Assembly (NCBI RefSeq): GCF_008120935.1
Contig: NZ_RDBO01000077.1
Location: forward strand, 1,449,661 to 1,487,247
DNA: 37,587 bases
Direction: 5' to 3'
Source of the DNA: Streptomyces sp. sk2.1
GTDB lineage: Bacteria > Actinomycetota > Actinomycetes > Streptomycetales > Streptomycetaceae
This document shows, piece after piece, positions 24,388 through 32,675 of this stretch (the stretch's first letter is position 1; the number at the start of each line of letters is the position of its first letter). The notes below the pieces were generated by a model. That model did no database searches. It saw only the letters and a program-made list of their open reading frames with translations, and was not told the origin of the DNA. The position numbers were made by a program, and so were the translations under genes.

Positions 24388-25254
24388 GTGAACAGGGTGA
24401 GCGGGAAAGAGGCCGAGTCCGGGCCGGGCCCGTCGGGCAAGGTGCAGCCGAGACAGCTGATCGTGACGGTCTACGGGCTGTACGCACGCGACACCGGGGG
24501 CTGGATGTCGGTGGCCTCGCTGATCCGGCTGCTCGCCGACCTCGGCGTCGAGGCACCGACCGTACGCTCCTCCGTCTCCCGGCTGAAGCGCGTCGGACTG
24601 CTGGAGGCCCGGACGGTCTCCGGGGCGGCCGGGTACCGGATCTCGCCCGGGACCGAGCGGATGCTGCGCGACGGCGATCCGCGCATCTTCGCGACCCGGC
24701 GGGCCACCCCGGCCGAGGGCTGGGTGCTCGTGGTCTTCTCGGTGCCCGAATCCGAACGCGCCCGGCGGCACACCCTGCGCACCCAGCTGACCCGGCTCGG
24801 TTTCGGCTCCGTCTCCGCCGGGGTGTGGATCGCGCCGGGCCATGTGCACGACGAGACCGAGGCCGTGCTGGCCAGGCACGGACTGCGCTCGTACGCCGAC
24901 CTCTTCCGCGCCGACCACCTCCCGGCCGGCGGGGGCGAGGAGCTCGCGGAGAAGGTCGGTTCCTGGTGGGACACCGCCCGGCTGCAGCGGCTGTACGTCG
25001 AATTCCTCGACGCGCACCGCCCGTTCGCCCGGCGGATCGCGAACGGCGCGACGGTGACGGACCGCGAGGCGTTCACGACGTACATCAGGGTGCTCACCGA
25101 CTGGCGCCGGCTCGTCTACCTCGACCCCGGTGTCGCGCGCGAGCTGCTGCCGGCCGAATGGAGCGGAACGGAGGCATCCGAGCTCTTCGGCGAGCTGCAC
25201 GCCCGGCTGGCCGGTCCCGCCCGACGCCACGTCGAACGGGTCAGGGCCGGCTGA
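24388..25254 (+). CDS. PaaX-like transcriptional regulator
   Basis: This 288-residue regulator has the PaaX-like layout. An N-terminal winged HTH (residues about 22-80: RQLIVTVYGLYARDTGGWMS, then VEAPTVRSSVSRLKRVGLLE) is followed by the central PaaX domain with GWVLVVFSVPESERARRHTLRTQL and a C-terminal helical domain. PaaX itself represses phenylacetate degradation and responds to phenylacetyl-CoA, but no paa genes are in the window, so the effector here is unknown. GTG 24388 fits the leaderless -10. It converges on the VOC gene with a perfect hairpin between. Confidence 0.87.
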   Translation: MNRVSGKEAESGPGPSGKVQPRQLIVTVYGLYARDTGGWMSVASLIRLLADLGVEAPTVRSSVSRLKRVGLLEARTVSGAAGYRISPGTERMLRDGDPRIFATRRATPAEGWVLVVFSVPESERARRHTLRTQLTRLGFGSVSAGVWIAPGHVHDETEAVLARHGLRSYADLFRADHLPAGGGEELAEKVGSWWDTARLQRLYVEFLDAHRPFARRIANGATVTDREAFTTYIRVLTDWRRLVYLDPGVARELLPAEWSGTEASELFGELHARLAGPARRHVERVRAG

Positions 25255-25279
25255 GACCGCGCCCGAAGGCCACCGGACG

Positions 25280-25301
25280 GGGCCCGCCGCCCGGCGGGCC
25301 C
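25280..25301. terminator. Bidirectional terminator between paaX-like and VOC genes
   Basis: A perfect 9-bp GC stem GGGCCCGCC/GGCGGGCCC has a 4-nt loop and abuts the VOC gene stop codon between two convergent genes. Confidence 0.65.
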
Positions 25302-26078
25302 TCAGCCCTCGGCGGACCGGACGATCGTGAACGCCGCGCCCTCCGGATCCGCCACGGTCGCCACCCGTCCGCCCAGACGCTCCCGGGGCGGTTGCAGGAC
25401 GTATCCGCCGAGCTCCACCACGCGCCGGGCGGCCTCGTCGGTGTCGAGGACCTCGAAGTACGTCATCCAGTGCGGACCCCGGTCGCGCGGCAGGGCGTGG
25501 CCGACGCCGTGCAGCGAAGCCACCGGGCGGCCCCCCAGGCGCAGGGTCTGGTAGTCGAAGTCGGCCGAGACGACCGCCTCGGCCTCGTAACCGAAGACCG
25601 TCTGGTAGAACTTGCAGACCGTCGAGGTCTCGCGGGTCACCAGCTCGTTCCAGACGGGTGTGCCGGGGGCCCCGGCGAGTGCCGTGCCGATGTGCGCGGC
25701 CGCCTGCCAGATCCCGAAGACCGCGCCGCCGGGGTCGGAGGCGATGGCCATCCGGCCCGCCTCGCCCGCGTCGAGCGGCCCGACGGCGACCGTGCCGCCG
25801 CAGGACCGGATGGTCTCCGCGGTGGCGTCCGCGTCGTCGGTGGCCAGATAGGTCGTCCAGGCGACGGGCAGGTGCCGCTCCGGCGGCAACTGCCCGATTC
25901 CCGCCACCACTTTCCCGTCGACCAGCGCACGGACGTACGGACCCAGTTGGTCCGGACCCGGCACGAACTCCCAGCCGAACAGATCGGCGTAGAAGCTCCG
26001 GGTCGTGCTCAGCCCGTGCACGATCAGGCTCACCCAGCAGGGCGTTCCGGGCGTACGCGCGGTGGCAGCCTCGGTCAT
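25302..26078 (-). CDS. Two-domain VOC (glyoxalase/bleomycin resistance-like) protein
   Basis: This 258-residue protein has two tandem vicinal-oxygen-chelate modules. The first (about 10-125) begins CWVSLIVHGLSTTRSFYADLFGWEF and the second (about 135-255) repeats the pattern with WNELVTRETSTVCKFYQTVFGYEAE and ends with the DPEGAAF strand. The fold supports metal-dependent lyases, isomerases, dioxygenases or drug-binding proteins; it is cytoplasmic, and the substrate cannot be deduced. ATG 26078 has a good GAGGAG ribosome-binding site, so the longer upstream frame is rejected. It is divergent from the sulfurtransferase across 239 bp. Confidence 0.88.
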   Translation of the reverse strand: MTEAATARTPGTPCWVSLIVHGLSTTRSFYADLFGWEFVPGPDQLGPYVRALVDGKVVAGIGQLPPERHLPVAWTTYLATDDADATAETIRSCGGTVAVGPLDAGEAGRMAIASDPGGAVFGIWQAAAHIGTALAGAPGTPVWNELVTRETSTVCKFYQTVFGYEAEAVVSADFDYQTLRLGGRPVASLHGVGHALPRDRGPHWMTYFEVLDTDEAARRVVELGGYVLQPPRERLGGRVATVADPEGAAFTIVRSAEG

Positions 26079-26317
26079 CGTCACTCTCTCCTCGGACCAT
26101 TGTGTGGCCGTACGGGGGAACGGGGCCCGCGTGCCGTCATGCGGCACGGGATGTGCAGGCCCCGTGGAGATGGTTGCACCACCCGGCGCGCGATGCGTCC
26201 GGCCGCGCCGCACTCGCCGGGATTCCGGGAATCCCGGCCCGGGAGGATCGATTCGCCGCGGTACGGCCGCCTCGAAGGTGCTACGGACGGGGCGGCTCCT
26301 GAGCGAAAATGGCGCTC

Positions 26318-27145
26318 ATGAAGCCCATCATCACCGCATCCGAATATGCGAGCGAGTTGGCGGGGCCACGTCCGCCGGTGCTCCTGGACGTACGTTGGCA
26401 GCTGGGCGGCCCGCACGGCCGGCCGGACTACGAGGCCGGTCACATCCCCGGCGCGGTCTTCGTCGACCTGGACGCGGAACTGGCCGGTCCGGCAGGCGGC
26501 GGGGGCCGCCATCCGCTGCCCGACCCGGAGGAATTCGGTGCGGTGATGCGCCGGGCCGGGGTTTTTGGGGACACCCCCGTCGTCGTGTACGACGGCGGCC
26601 AGGGCTGGGCGGCGGCGCGGGCCTGGTGGCTGCTGCGCTGGACCGGCCACGACGACGTCCGGGTCCTGGACGGCGGGCTCGCCGCGTGGCCGGGCGAACT
26701 CCAGAAGGAGACACCCGCACCGGCCGAGGGCGACTTCCGGCCCGCCCCCGGCGGGCTCCCGCTGCTGGACGCGGACGGGGCGGCGGCGCTGGCCGACTCG
26801 GGGCTGCTGCTCGACGCCCGGGCCGCCGAACGCTACCGGGGCGATGTGGAGCCGATCGACCGGGTGGGCGGCCACATCCCGGGCGCCGTATCGGCCCCGA
26901 CCTCGGAGAACACCGGCGACGACGGCCTTTTCCTGGCCCCGGAGGTGCTCGCCGCCCGGTTCGGGGAGCTCGGCGCCGACCGGGCGAAGGAGATCGGTGT
27001 CTACTGCGGTTCCGGTGTGTCCGGCGCCCATGAGGTGCTGGCCCTGGCCGTCGCCGGGATCCCCGCGGCGCTGTACGCGGGCTCCTGGTCCGAGTGGTCC
27101 GCTGACGAGTCCCGCCCGGTCGCCACGGGGCCCGAACCCCGGTAA
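26318..27145 (+). CDS. Rhodanese-type sulfurtransferase (thiosulfate/3-mercaptopyruvate)
   Basis: This 275-residue two-domain rhodanese moves sulfane sulfur from thiosulfate or 3-mercaptopyruvate to a thiophilic acceptor. The N-terminal domain (about 5-125) has VLLDVRWQLG and AGHIPGAVFVDLD but no active cysteine. The C-terminal domain (about 150-270) has the persulfide-forming cysteine in VYCGSGVSG, closer to the CGSGVT loop of mercaptopyruvate sulfurtransferases than to the CRKGVT of rhodaneses. The start is uncertain: ATG 26309 is also in frame. I prefer 26318 because GAAAAT lies 7 nt before it, as in other leaderless genes here, and the family start MKPII fits. Confidence 0.88.
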   Translation: MKPIITASEYASELAGPRPPVLLDVRWQLGGPHGRPDYEAGHIPGAVFVDLDAELAGPAGGGGRHPLPDPEEFGAVMRRAGVFGDTPVVVYDGGQGWAAARAWWLLRWTGHDDVRVLDGGLAAWPGELQKETPAPAEGDFRPAPGGLPLLDADGAAALADSGLLLDARAAERYRGDVEPIDRVGGHIPGAVSAPTSENTGDDGLFLAPEVLAARFGELGADRAKEIGVYCGSGVSGAHEVLALAVAGIPAALYAGSWSEWSADESRPVATGPEPR

Positions 27146-27223
27146 CGGAACATGCGCCGACCGGGGCCGCCGGAAGCCCGGCCCCGGGTCCGGTAATCGT
27201 GCGGTGCGGAAGGCGCACACGGC

Positions 27224-27259
27224 ACGAGGGCCCGTACGCAGTGGCGTACGGGCCCTCGT
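27224..27259. terminator. Bidirectional terminator between sulfurtransferase and sepH
   Basis: A perfect 16-bp stem (27224-27239 with 27244-27259, ACGAGGGCCCGTACGC on the left) has an AGTG loop between two convergent genes. Confidence 0.85.
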
Positions 27260-27279
27260 CACGCTGTGGTCACCCCGGC

Positions 27280-28347
27280 TCAGTCCTGCTTCTTCCGGCG
27301 GGTGCCGAAGACGATCTCGTCCCAGCTCGGCACGGCGGCACGGCGGCCCGGACGGACCCCGTCCGCCTCGGCCTGGCGGTCCGTCGTCCCGGTCAGCCGG
27401 TCGCGGTGACCGGCCACCGCCCGCGGCATCAGCACGTCGGCGTAGGCGGAACCGGCACCCGCTGAGGCCGCGGCGGCCGGCGGCTCGTCGGCCTCCGGCT
27501 CCTGCACGGCGGGCTCGATCGCGGGCGGCTCGGGCGGCGCGGGCCGTTCCGGCACCACCATGTCGCCGCGGAAGCTCGGCACCGCCTCCAGCAGGCTGGT
27601 CAGCGAATCGCGTTCGCCGGCGGAGATGCCCGCGATGTGCTCCTCGGGCTCGGGCGCCGGCACCGGGGCCGTGGGACGCTCGATCTGGCGGTCCAGGGCA
27701 CGGTCCAGCGGCCGGTCGCGCGGCAGCCGGGCGATCCGGGGCACGAACGGGAAGCTCGGCTCGGGCGCGGCGACGTCGTCGGTCTCGCCGATCAGCGAAC
27801 GCGCCTCGTCGTCCACGGCCTGGACCAGACGGCGGGGCGGGTCGTACGTCCAGCTCGCCGAGTGCGGCTCGCCCGCGACCCGGTAGACCAGGAGGACCTC
27901 CCAGGTGCCGTCGTCCCGGCGCCAGGAGTCCCACTGGACGGTCTCCTTGTCGGCGCCGCGCAGCAGCAACCGCTCCTGCACCGCCTCGCCGAGCTGGGGG
28001 CCGGTGTTCTCGCCGGGACGGCGCACGGGAGTCTTCCGGGCCCGCTCGGCCATGAAAGCGCGCTCCGCGAGCACGGGGCCCTCGAAGCGGCGGACACGAT
28101 CGACCGGAATACCGGCGAACTGGGCGACCTCCTCGGCGGAGGCGCCGGCTCGTATCCGGGCCTGGATGTCGCGGGGGCGGAGGTGGCTCTCCACCTCGAT
28201 CTCGATCTGGCCGAGGCGCGCGCGGTCGTTGCGCACGGCGGCGCGCAGCCGCTCGTCGATCGGAAGCGTGTACTCCGTGCTGTCCGCAGCCTTGAGCACC
28301 AGTCGTGTGCCGTCGTTGGAGACGGCCACGACACGCAGTTCGGGCAT
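27280..28347 (-). CDS. sepH: SepH, FtsZ-binding cell division protein
   Basis: SepH is an actinobacterial division protein that binds FtsZ and stimulates its assembly, supporting Z-ring formation in hyphae and sporulation septa. The 355-residue product has the DUF3071 N-terminal domain (about 1-165). This includes MPELRVVAVSNDGTRLVLKA, an HTH-like segment GASAEEVAQFAGIPVDRVRRFEGPVLAERAFMAE and the WEVLLVYRVAG strands with SASWTYDPP. A long Pro/Glu/Ala-rich disordered region and a conserved-looking basic C-terminal tip (SWDEIVFGTRRKKQD) follow. ATG 28347 follows GGGAGG; a longer in-frame reading to 28491 is rejected. The roughly 500-bp upstream gap contains a 19-bp palindrome that may be an operator. 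Confidence 0.95.
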   Translation of the reverse strand: MPELRVVAVSNDGTRLVLKAADSTEYTLPIDERLRAAVRNDRARLGQIEIEVESHLRPRDIQARIRAGASAEEVAQFAGIPVDRVRRFEGPVLAERAFMAERARKTPVRRPGENTGPQLGEAVQERLLLRGADKETVQWDSWRRDDGTWEVLLVYRVAGEPHSASWTYDPPRRLVQAVDDEARSLIGETDDVAAPEPSFPFVPRIARLPRDRPLDRALDRQIERPTAPVPAPEPEEHIAGISAGERDSLTSLLEAVPSFRGDMVVPERPAPPEPPAIEPAVQEPEADEPPAAAASAGAGSAYADVLMPRAVAGHRDRLTGTTDRQAEADGVRPGRRAAVPSWDEIVFGTRRKKQD

Positions 28348-28844
28348 GGGGACCTCCCGGGTGGTGCCTGCCGACGTCACGTGCGTCGCTGCTTCCGCTA
28401 GTCGAGTGTGGCCTGCCCGGCTGCAGCCTGCCACAACATTGCCGTGGTACCCGGCGTGTCGGGCGTTAGCCCTTGATCGCCGGTATGACACGGTGACCCA
28501 TTGTGCAACAGAAAGTGACCATTGGTCACTTCGTGTGGCCAGTCCCCGTGCGATGCCGTGGCGCCGCCGGATCGAGTGCCTCCTTCGGCCCCCTCCCGAA
28601 GATCCCGGACACCCGTGAGGGAATCCTGCCCCAGGGCTCGCAACAGTACTCCATTCGGGCCATGAGGGTGGAGCGCCGCGCCGCCCAAGTTCTCGCCGGA
28701 GGGGGGAGTTGGGTCACCCTGCCGTGCGCGGGCTGCTCCCCGGGCGTGTCCTCCTTCACACAATCCCCGGAACCGGAACTATCGACTTCGCTCAAATGTC
28801 CCTTCTTGTTGCATGGTGGGAGAGATGTCAATCAAGGGCTGGGA
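28348..28844. other. Long intergenic region between divergent sepH and the membrane protein gene
   Basis: I find no convincing gene in this 497-bp gap; short open frames on either strand lack ribosome-binding sites and recognisable families. It should hold both promoters. The one clear structured element is the palindrome at 28513-28531, preceded by a related half-site GTGACCCATTG at 28493-28503. Confidence 0.6.
28513..28531. promoter_or_regulatory. 19-bp palindrome, putative operator upstream of sepH
   Basis: AAGTGACCA-T-TGGTCACTT is a perfect 9-bp inverted repeat about one central base. A diverged copy of the left half (GTGACCCATTG) lies 20 bp to the left. The form is typical of TetR-, GntR- or MarR-type operators. 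It is about 165 bp upstream of sepH and 315 bp upstream of the divergent gene; the regulator is unknown. Confidence 0.6.
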
Positions 28845-29930
28845 ATGGTGCAGAAGCCGGAAAGCGACACGGAACCCAAGGAAAGGCGCATAGACCTGAG
28901 CGTGCCGCAAGTGGCGGGCAGCGCCGTGGCGGCGGTCGCGGCAGCGGTGGCGGCCTCTCAGCTGGGCGTGTACGGGACGGTTCTCGGCGCCGGTGTGATG
29001 AGCGTCGTGGCCACCTGCGGCGGCTCGGTCTTCCAGCACTTCTTCCGTCGTACGGGGGAGCAGATCCGCGAGGTCACCGTCCAGGTGAAGCACCCGGACC
29101 GCGAAGTGTCCGTGCACGCGCGCGAGTCGGTCGTCGGGCGGGGTCCGAAGGGGGCGCGCGGGTCGTCGGGCGGGGCCGTGGACGCCACCGCGATGATGCG
29201 CGCCGTGGACGCCGCGGCCGGGCCGCGCGAAGCGGACGAGACGATGCTGCTGCGCGGCGCGGACGGCGCGGCGGTCCCGCGCGACACGGACGGCACGATG
29301 CTCCTGCGCGGCGTCCCGGGGGACGCGGAGCGCACCCGGATGCTGCCGGCGTACGACGGTTCCGGGGCGCCCGCCACCGGCCGCCCGGTGGCGGACGAGG
29401 AGTTCTCCGAGGCCACCACCCACGGCACCCGGGTCCGCGGCTGGAAGCGGTCCGCGCTCGGGGCAGCCGTGGTCTTCGCCCTGACGATGGCCGGGATCAC
29501 CACCTACGAGCTGATCTCCGGCGGCGACCTGAGCGGGGGCAAGGGCACGACCGTCGGCTCCGTCGTGCGCGGCGGGGAGCGGAGCTCGGGCAAGGACGAC
29601 CCGGCACCGGCGACGGACACCGGCCCCGGCCGGGAGGGGACGACGGAACCGGGCGACGGCACGGCGACGCCCGGCACGACCCCGCGGGACGGCCGGAGCG
29701 GGGCCCCGGAGACCGGCCGGGGCGGTGGCCCGTCCACCGCTCCGACGACCGGTTCCACGCCGTCCGGCGACACCGGCGACCGCACGAGCCCGGCCCCGGT
29801 GACCACGCCCTCCCCGGCGGCGTCCGACGACGGCGGGGCAGCCACCGACCCGGCGCCCGAGGGCACGGGCGCGGGCGAGGCCCCGGCGCAGGGCGACCGG
29901 GGCGCCACCGGCGCGGAGACCGGTCGGTGA
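28845..29930 (+). CDS. Hypothetical membrane protein with Thr-Met-Leu repeats and Ser/Thr/Pro/Gly tail
   Basis: I do not recognise a named family. The 361-residue product has a hydrophobic Ala/Val/Gly-rich segment at about 22-60 that may insert in the membrane. A hydrophilic middle part (65-200) contains DETMLLRG (131-138), DGTMLLRG (149-156), ATAMMR and ERTRML. A clear transmembrane helix lies at about 204-224, and an approximately 130-residue low-complexity tail is rich in Ser, Thr, Pro, Gly and Asp, probably outside the cell. The repeated acidic-Thr-Met-Leu units resemble phosphothreonine sites. ATG 28845 follows AAGGGCTGGGA; the frame is open to 28503 but earlier codons look non-coding. 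It is divergent from sepH and convergent with the flavoprotein gene. Confidence 0.7.
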   Translation: MVQKPESDTEPKERRIDLSVPQVAGSAVAAVAAAVAASQLGVYGTVLGAGVMSVVATCGGSVFQHFFRRTGEQIREVTVQVKHPDREVSVHARESVVGRGPKGARGSSGGAVDATAMMRAVDAAAGPREADETMLLRGADGAAVPRDTDGTMLLRGVPGDAERTRMLPAYDGSGAPATGRPVADEEFSEATTHGTRVRGWKRSALGAAVVFALTMAGITTYELISGGDLSGGKGTTVGSVVRGGERSSGKDDPAPATDTGPGREGTTEPGDGTATPGTTPRDGRSGAPETGRGGGPSTAPTTGSTPSGDTGDRTSPAPVTTPSPAASDDGGAATDPAPEGTGAGEAPAQGDRGATGAETGR

Positions 29931-29958
29931 CCGGCTCCGGAGGCCGGCCGACGGGCGC

Positions 29959-31284
29959 TCAGTCGCCCAGGACCCGGCGCAGGTAGTCGTTGCCGAAGAG
30001 GCGGTCCGGGTCCAGCCGGTCGCGCACGGCGGTGAACTCGCCGAACCGGGGGTACACCCCGGCCAGGTACTCGGCGTCACGGGTGTTGACCTTGCCCCAG
30101 TGCGGACGGCCCTCGTGGGCGGTCATGATCCGCTCGACCGCCGTGAAGTACGCCTGGTAGGGCGTGCCCTTGTAGAGGTGGACGGCGATGTACGCGCTCT
30201 CGCGGCCCGAGGCCGTGGAGAGCGCGATGTCGTCCGCGGGGGCGGTGCGGACCTCCACCGGGAAGCTGATCCGCAGCGGCGACCGCTCGATCATCGCCCT
30301 GACCTCGCGCAGCGCCTCCACGGCGGCCTCGCGCGGCACCGCGTACTCCATCTCCACGAACCGGACCCGGCGCGGGCTGGTGAAGACCTTGTACGGGATG
30401 TCGGTGTACGTACGGGCCGACAGGGCGCGGCTGGAGAGCTTGGCGATCGACGGGATGGTGGCGGGCACCGCCCGGCCGAGCGAACAGGCCACCTGGAAGA
30501 TCCCGTTGGACAGCAGCTCGTCCTCGATCCAGCCGCTGACCTTTCCGGGCGGGGCTGCGGGGCCCGCGCTGCGGTTGTTGCGCTTGGTGTTGCAGTTGCC
30601 GGTGTGCGGGAACCAGTAGAACTCGAAGTGCTCGTTCTCGGCGACCAGCTCGTCGAAGTCGCTCATGACCCGGTCGAAGCCCATCGGCTCCTCGCGGGCG
30701 GTCAGCAGGAAGATCGGCTCCACGGCGAAGGTGATCGCCGTGACGACCCCCAGGGCGCCGAGCCCGATCCGGGCGACGGCGAAGACGTCGGCGTTCTCCG
30801 TCTCCGAGCAGGTCAGCACGGTGCCGTCGGCCGTGACCAGTTCGAGCGCGCGGATCTGCGCGGATATGGACGCCGAGTCACGACCGGTGCCGTGGGTGCC
30901 GGTCGAGGTGGCGCCGGCGACCGTCTGCTCCATGATGTCGCCCATGTTGGTGAGCGAGAGGCCCTCACGGGCCAGGGCGGCGTTGAGCCGCTTCAGCGGG
31001 GTGCCGGCCGCGACGGTCACCGTCATCGCCTCGCGGTCGATCTCCCGGATGCCGCCGAGCAGGTCCGGGCGGATCAGCACGCCGTCGGTGGCCGCCGTCG
31101 CGGTGAAGGAGTGCCCGGTGCCGACCGGCTTCACCCGCAGCCCGTCCTCGGACGCCCGGCGCAGCACCTCGGCGAGCTCGGGGACGGAGGCGGGGGACAC
31201 GGCCCGGGACGGCCGGGCACTGACGTTCCCCGCCCAGTTACGCCACGCGCTCGTCGTCGTCCGTGCGTCGTCGGTCTCGATCAT
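29959..31284 (-). CDS. FAD-dependent aldonolactone oxidase-like protein
   Basis: This 441-residue flavoprotein of the VAO/PCMH family has the D-arabinono-1,4-lactone oxidase layout. The N-terminal FAD domain (about 20-185) has VGTGHSFT, where the histidine may carry covalent FAD, and SLTNMGDIMEQTVAGATSTGTHGTG. The C-terminal ALO domain (about 200-440) ends with RPHWGKVNT, the conserved active-site motif, and DPDRLFGNDYLRRVLG. Homologues oxidise sugar lactones or alditols using oxygen. ATG 31284 follows GAAGG and gives the normal length. It starts inside the MFS gene (47-nt overlap), so the two are cotranscribed, suggesting that the transporter moves the substrate or product. Confidence 0.88.
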   Translation of the reverse strand: MIETDDARTTTSAWRNWAGNVSARPSRAVSPASVPELAEVLRRASEDGLRVKPVGTGHSFTATAATDGVLIRPDLLGGIREIDREAMTVTVAAGTPLKRLNAALAREGLSLTNMGDIMEQTVAGATSTGTHGTGRDSASISAQIRALELVTADGTVLTCSETENADVFAVARIGLGALGVVTAITFAVEPIFLLTAREEPMGFDRVMSDFDELVAENEHFEFYWFPHTGNCNTKRNNRSAGPAAPPGKVSGWIEDELLSNGIFQVACSLGRAVPATIPSIAKLSSRALSARTYTDIPYKVFTSPRRVRFVEMEYAVPREAAVEALREVRAMIERSPLRISFPVEVRTAPADDIALSTASGRESAYIAVHLYKGTPYQAYFTAVERIMTAHEGRPHWGKVNTRDAEYLAGVYPRFGEFTAVRDRLDPDRLFGNDYLRRVLGD

Positions 31285-32524
31285 GTTCCGCGCGACCTTC
31301 CGTGAGGACCGGCCCGCTGAGCCGGCGATACCCCAGGAACGCCACCGCGGCCGCGAGCGCTCCCGACACGACGGGCACCACGTACCCCGCCTCGGCACCC
31401 GACGCGTCGACCACCCAGCCGGCGGCCGATGAGCCGAGCGCCACACCGACGGCGAGCCCGGTACTGGTCCAGGTCATGCCCTCGGTCAGTTCGGTGCGCG
31501 GTACGTGCTGCTCGACGAGGGCCATGGTGGTGACCATCGTCGGTGCGATGGCGAGGCCCGCGACAAAGAGCGCCACGGCCAGGAGCGGCAGGTTCCCGGC
31601 CAGTTGGAGGGGGATCATACTCACGGCCATCGCGCACACGCCCACCAGCCACCTGGTGGACGCCCGCCCTTTCAGCCGGAGCAGCCCGAAGACCGCCCCG
31701 GCCAGGCAGGAACCCAGGGCGTACACGGCCAGCACGAGGCTCGCCGCGGCCTTGTGGCCCCGTTCCTCGGCGAAGGCCACCGTGACCACGTCGATCGCCC
31801 CGAAGATCGCGCCGGTGGCCACGAACGTGACCACGAGGACCTGGAGGCCCCGGGAGCGCATCGCGGAGCCGCCGGTGTGCGCGGCACGCGGATGCGGGGC
31901 CGGTTCGGTGGCGTGCTGGGCGGTCAGCCAGAAGACGCCGACCAGCAGGAACCCGGCGGCCAGGAGCGGCCCGGCCTCCGGGAACCAGGCGGTGGACAGA
32001 CCGATCGAGATGATCGGCCCGAAGATGAAGCACACCTCGTCGACGATCGACTCCCACGCGTACGCGGTGTGCAGCTGCGACGACCCCCGGTGGATCTCCG
32101 CCCAGCGGGCCCGGACCATCGAGCCCACGCTGGGCACGCAGCCCGCGCCCGCCGCGAAGACGAAGAGCGTCCAGTCCGGCATGCGCTGCTGCGCGCAGAA
32201 CAGGAGCCCGGCCACCGCCGCCAGCGCGACGAGGGTGGCGGGGCGCAGCACGCGCCGCTGGCCGTGCCGGTCGACGAGCCGGGAGATCTGCGGCCCGAGC
32301 ACCGCCGCGGACATCGCCAGCGTCGCGGAGAGCGCGCCGGCGAGCCCGTAACGGCCGGTGAGCTGGGAAATCATGGTGACCACACCGATGCCCATCATGG
32401 ACAGCGGCATCCGGCCGAGGAATCCGGCCGCCGAGAACGCCTTGGTGCCGGGGGCGGCGAATATCGTGCGATAGGGACTGGGCAAGGGGGACTCCGGAAC
32501 AGCGCGGCCGTCCGCGCCCGTCAT
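31238..32524 (-). CDS. MFS transporter
   Basis: This 428-residue major facilitator has about twelve hydrophobic helices in two halves. The loop 2-3 signature region is LVDRHGQRRVLRP and a charged cytoplasmic loop lies in the middle (about 215-240). Sequence type is of the drug/sugar-efflux kind, but the substrate is not deducible. The C-terminal tail is rich in Asp and Arg and overlaps the flavoprotein gene by 47 nt. ATG 32524 is chosen since it gives a short hydrophilic start before helix 1; no strong ribosome-binding site is seen, and in-frame ATG 32677 would run into the divergent hemH start. Confidence 0.87.
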   Translation of the reverse strand: MTGADGRAVPESPLPSPYRTIFAAPGTKAFSAAGFLGRMPLSMMGIGVVTMISQLTGRYGLAGALSATLAMSAAVLGPQISRLVDRHGQRRVLRPATLVALAAVAGLLFCAQQRMPDWTLFVFAAGAGCVPSVGSMVRARWAEIHRGSSQLHTAYAWESIVDEVCFIFGPIISIGLSTAWFPEAGPLLAAGFLLVGVFWLTAQHATEPAPHPRAAHTGGSAMRSRGLQVLVVTFVATGAIFGAIDVVTVAFAEERGHKAAASLVLAVYALGSCLAGAVFGLLRLKGRASTRWLVGVCAMAVSMIPLQLAGNLPLLAVALFVAGLAIAPTMVTTMALVEQHVPRTELTEGMTWTSTGLAVGVALGSSAAGWVVDASGAEAGYVVPVVSGALAAAVAFLGYRRLSGPVLTEGRAEHDRDRRRTDDDERVA

Positions 32525-32662
32525 GCAGGTATGTGGCCGATACAGCCTACGGCTCGCCCGGAGCGGGCGATGGGGCGAGGGGGGCCACCGGAACCTTCGG
32601 ATCCGGGGCGGGGACGGGCGCCCGGGAGCGATGTCGGTGGGAGCGCCGTCCGGGACGGGTGG

Positions 32663-32668
32663 CAGGAT
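32663..32668 (+). promoter_or_regulatory. Putative leaderless -10 of hemH
   Basis: CAGGAT lies 7 nt before ATG 32676 and no Shine-Dalgarno sequence is present, matching the arrangement at other genes in the window. Confidence 0.4.
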
Positions 32669-32675
32669 CGACGCC

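Noticed and set aside
24388..25254. Considered the PaaX-like gene as part of a phenylacetate degradation locus
   Set aside because: No paa catabolic genes are present in the window; the family name alone does not support the pathway.
28486..28490. GACAC motif upstream of sepH considered as a WhiA site
   Set aside because: A 5-bp motif occurs by chance about every few hundred bases in both orientations; there is no supporting context.
28398..28763. 121-codon minus-strand frame in the sepH upstream gap
   Set aside because: It has no ribosome-binding site and no family resemblance, its composition is unlike neighbouring genes, and it would occupy the promoter region.
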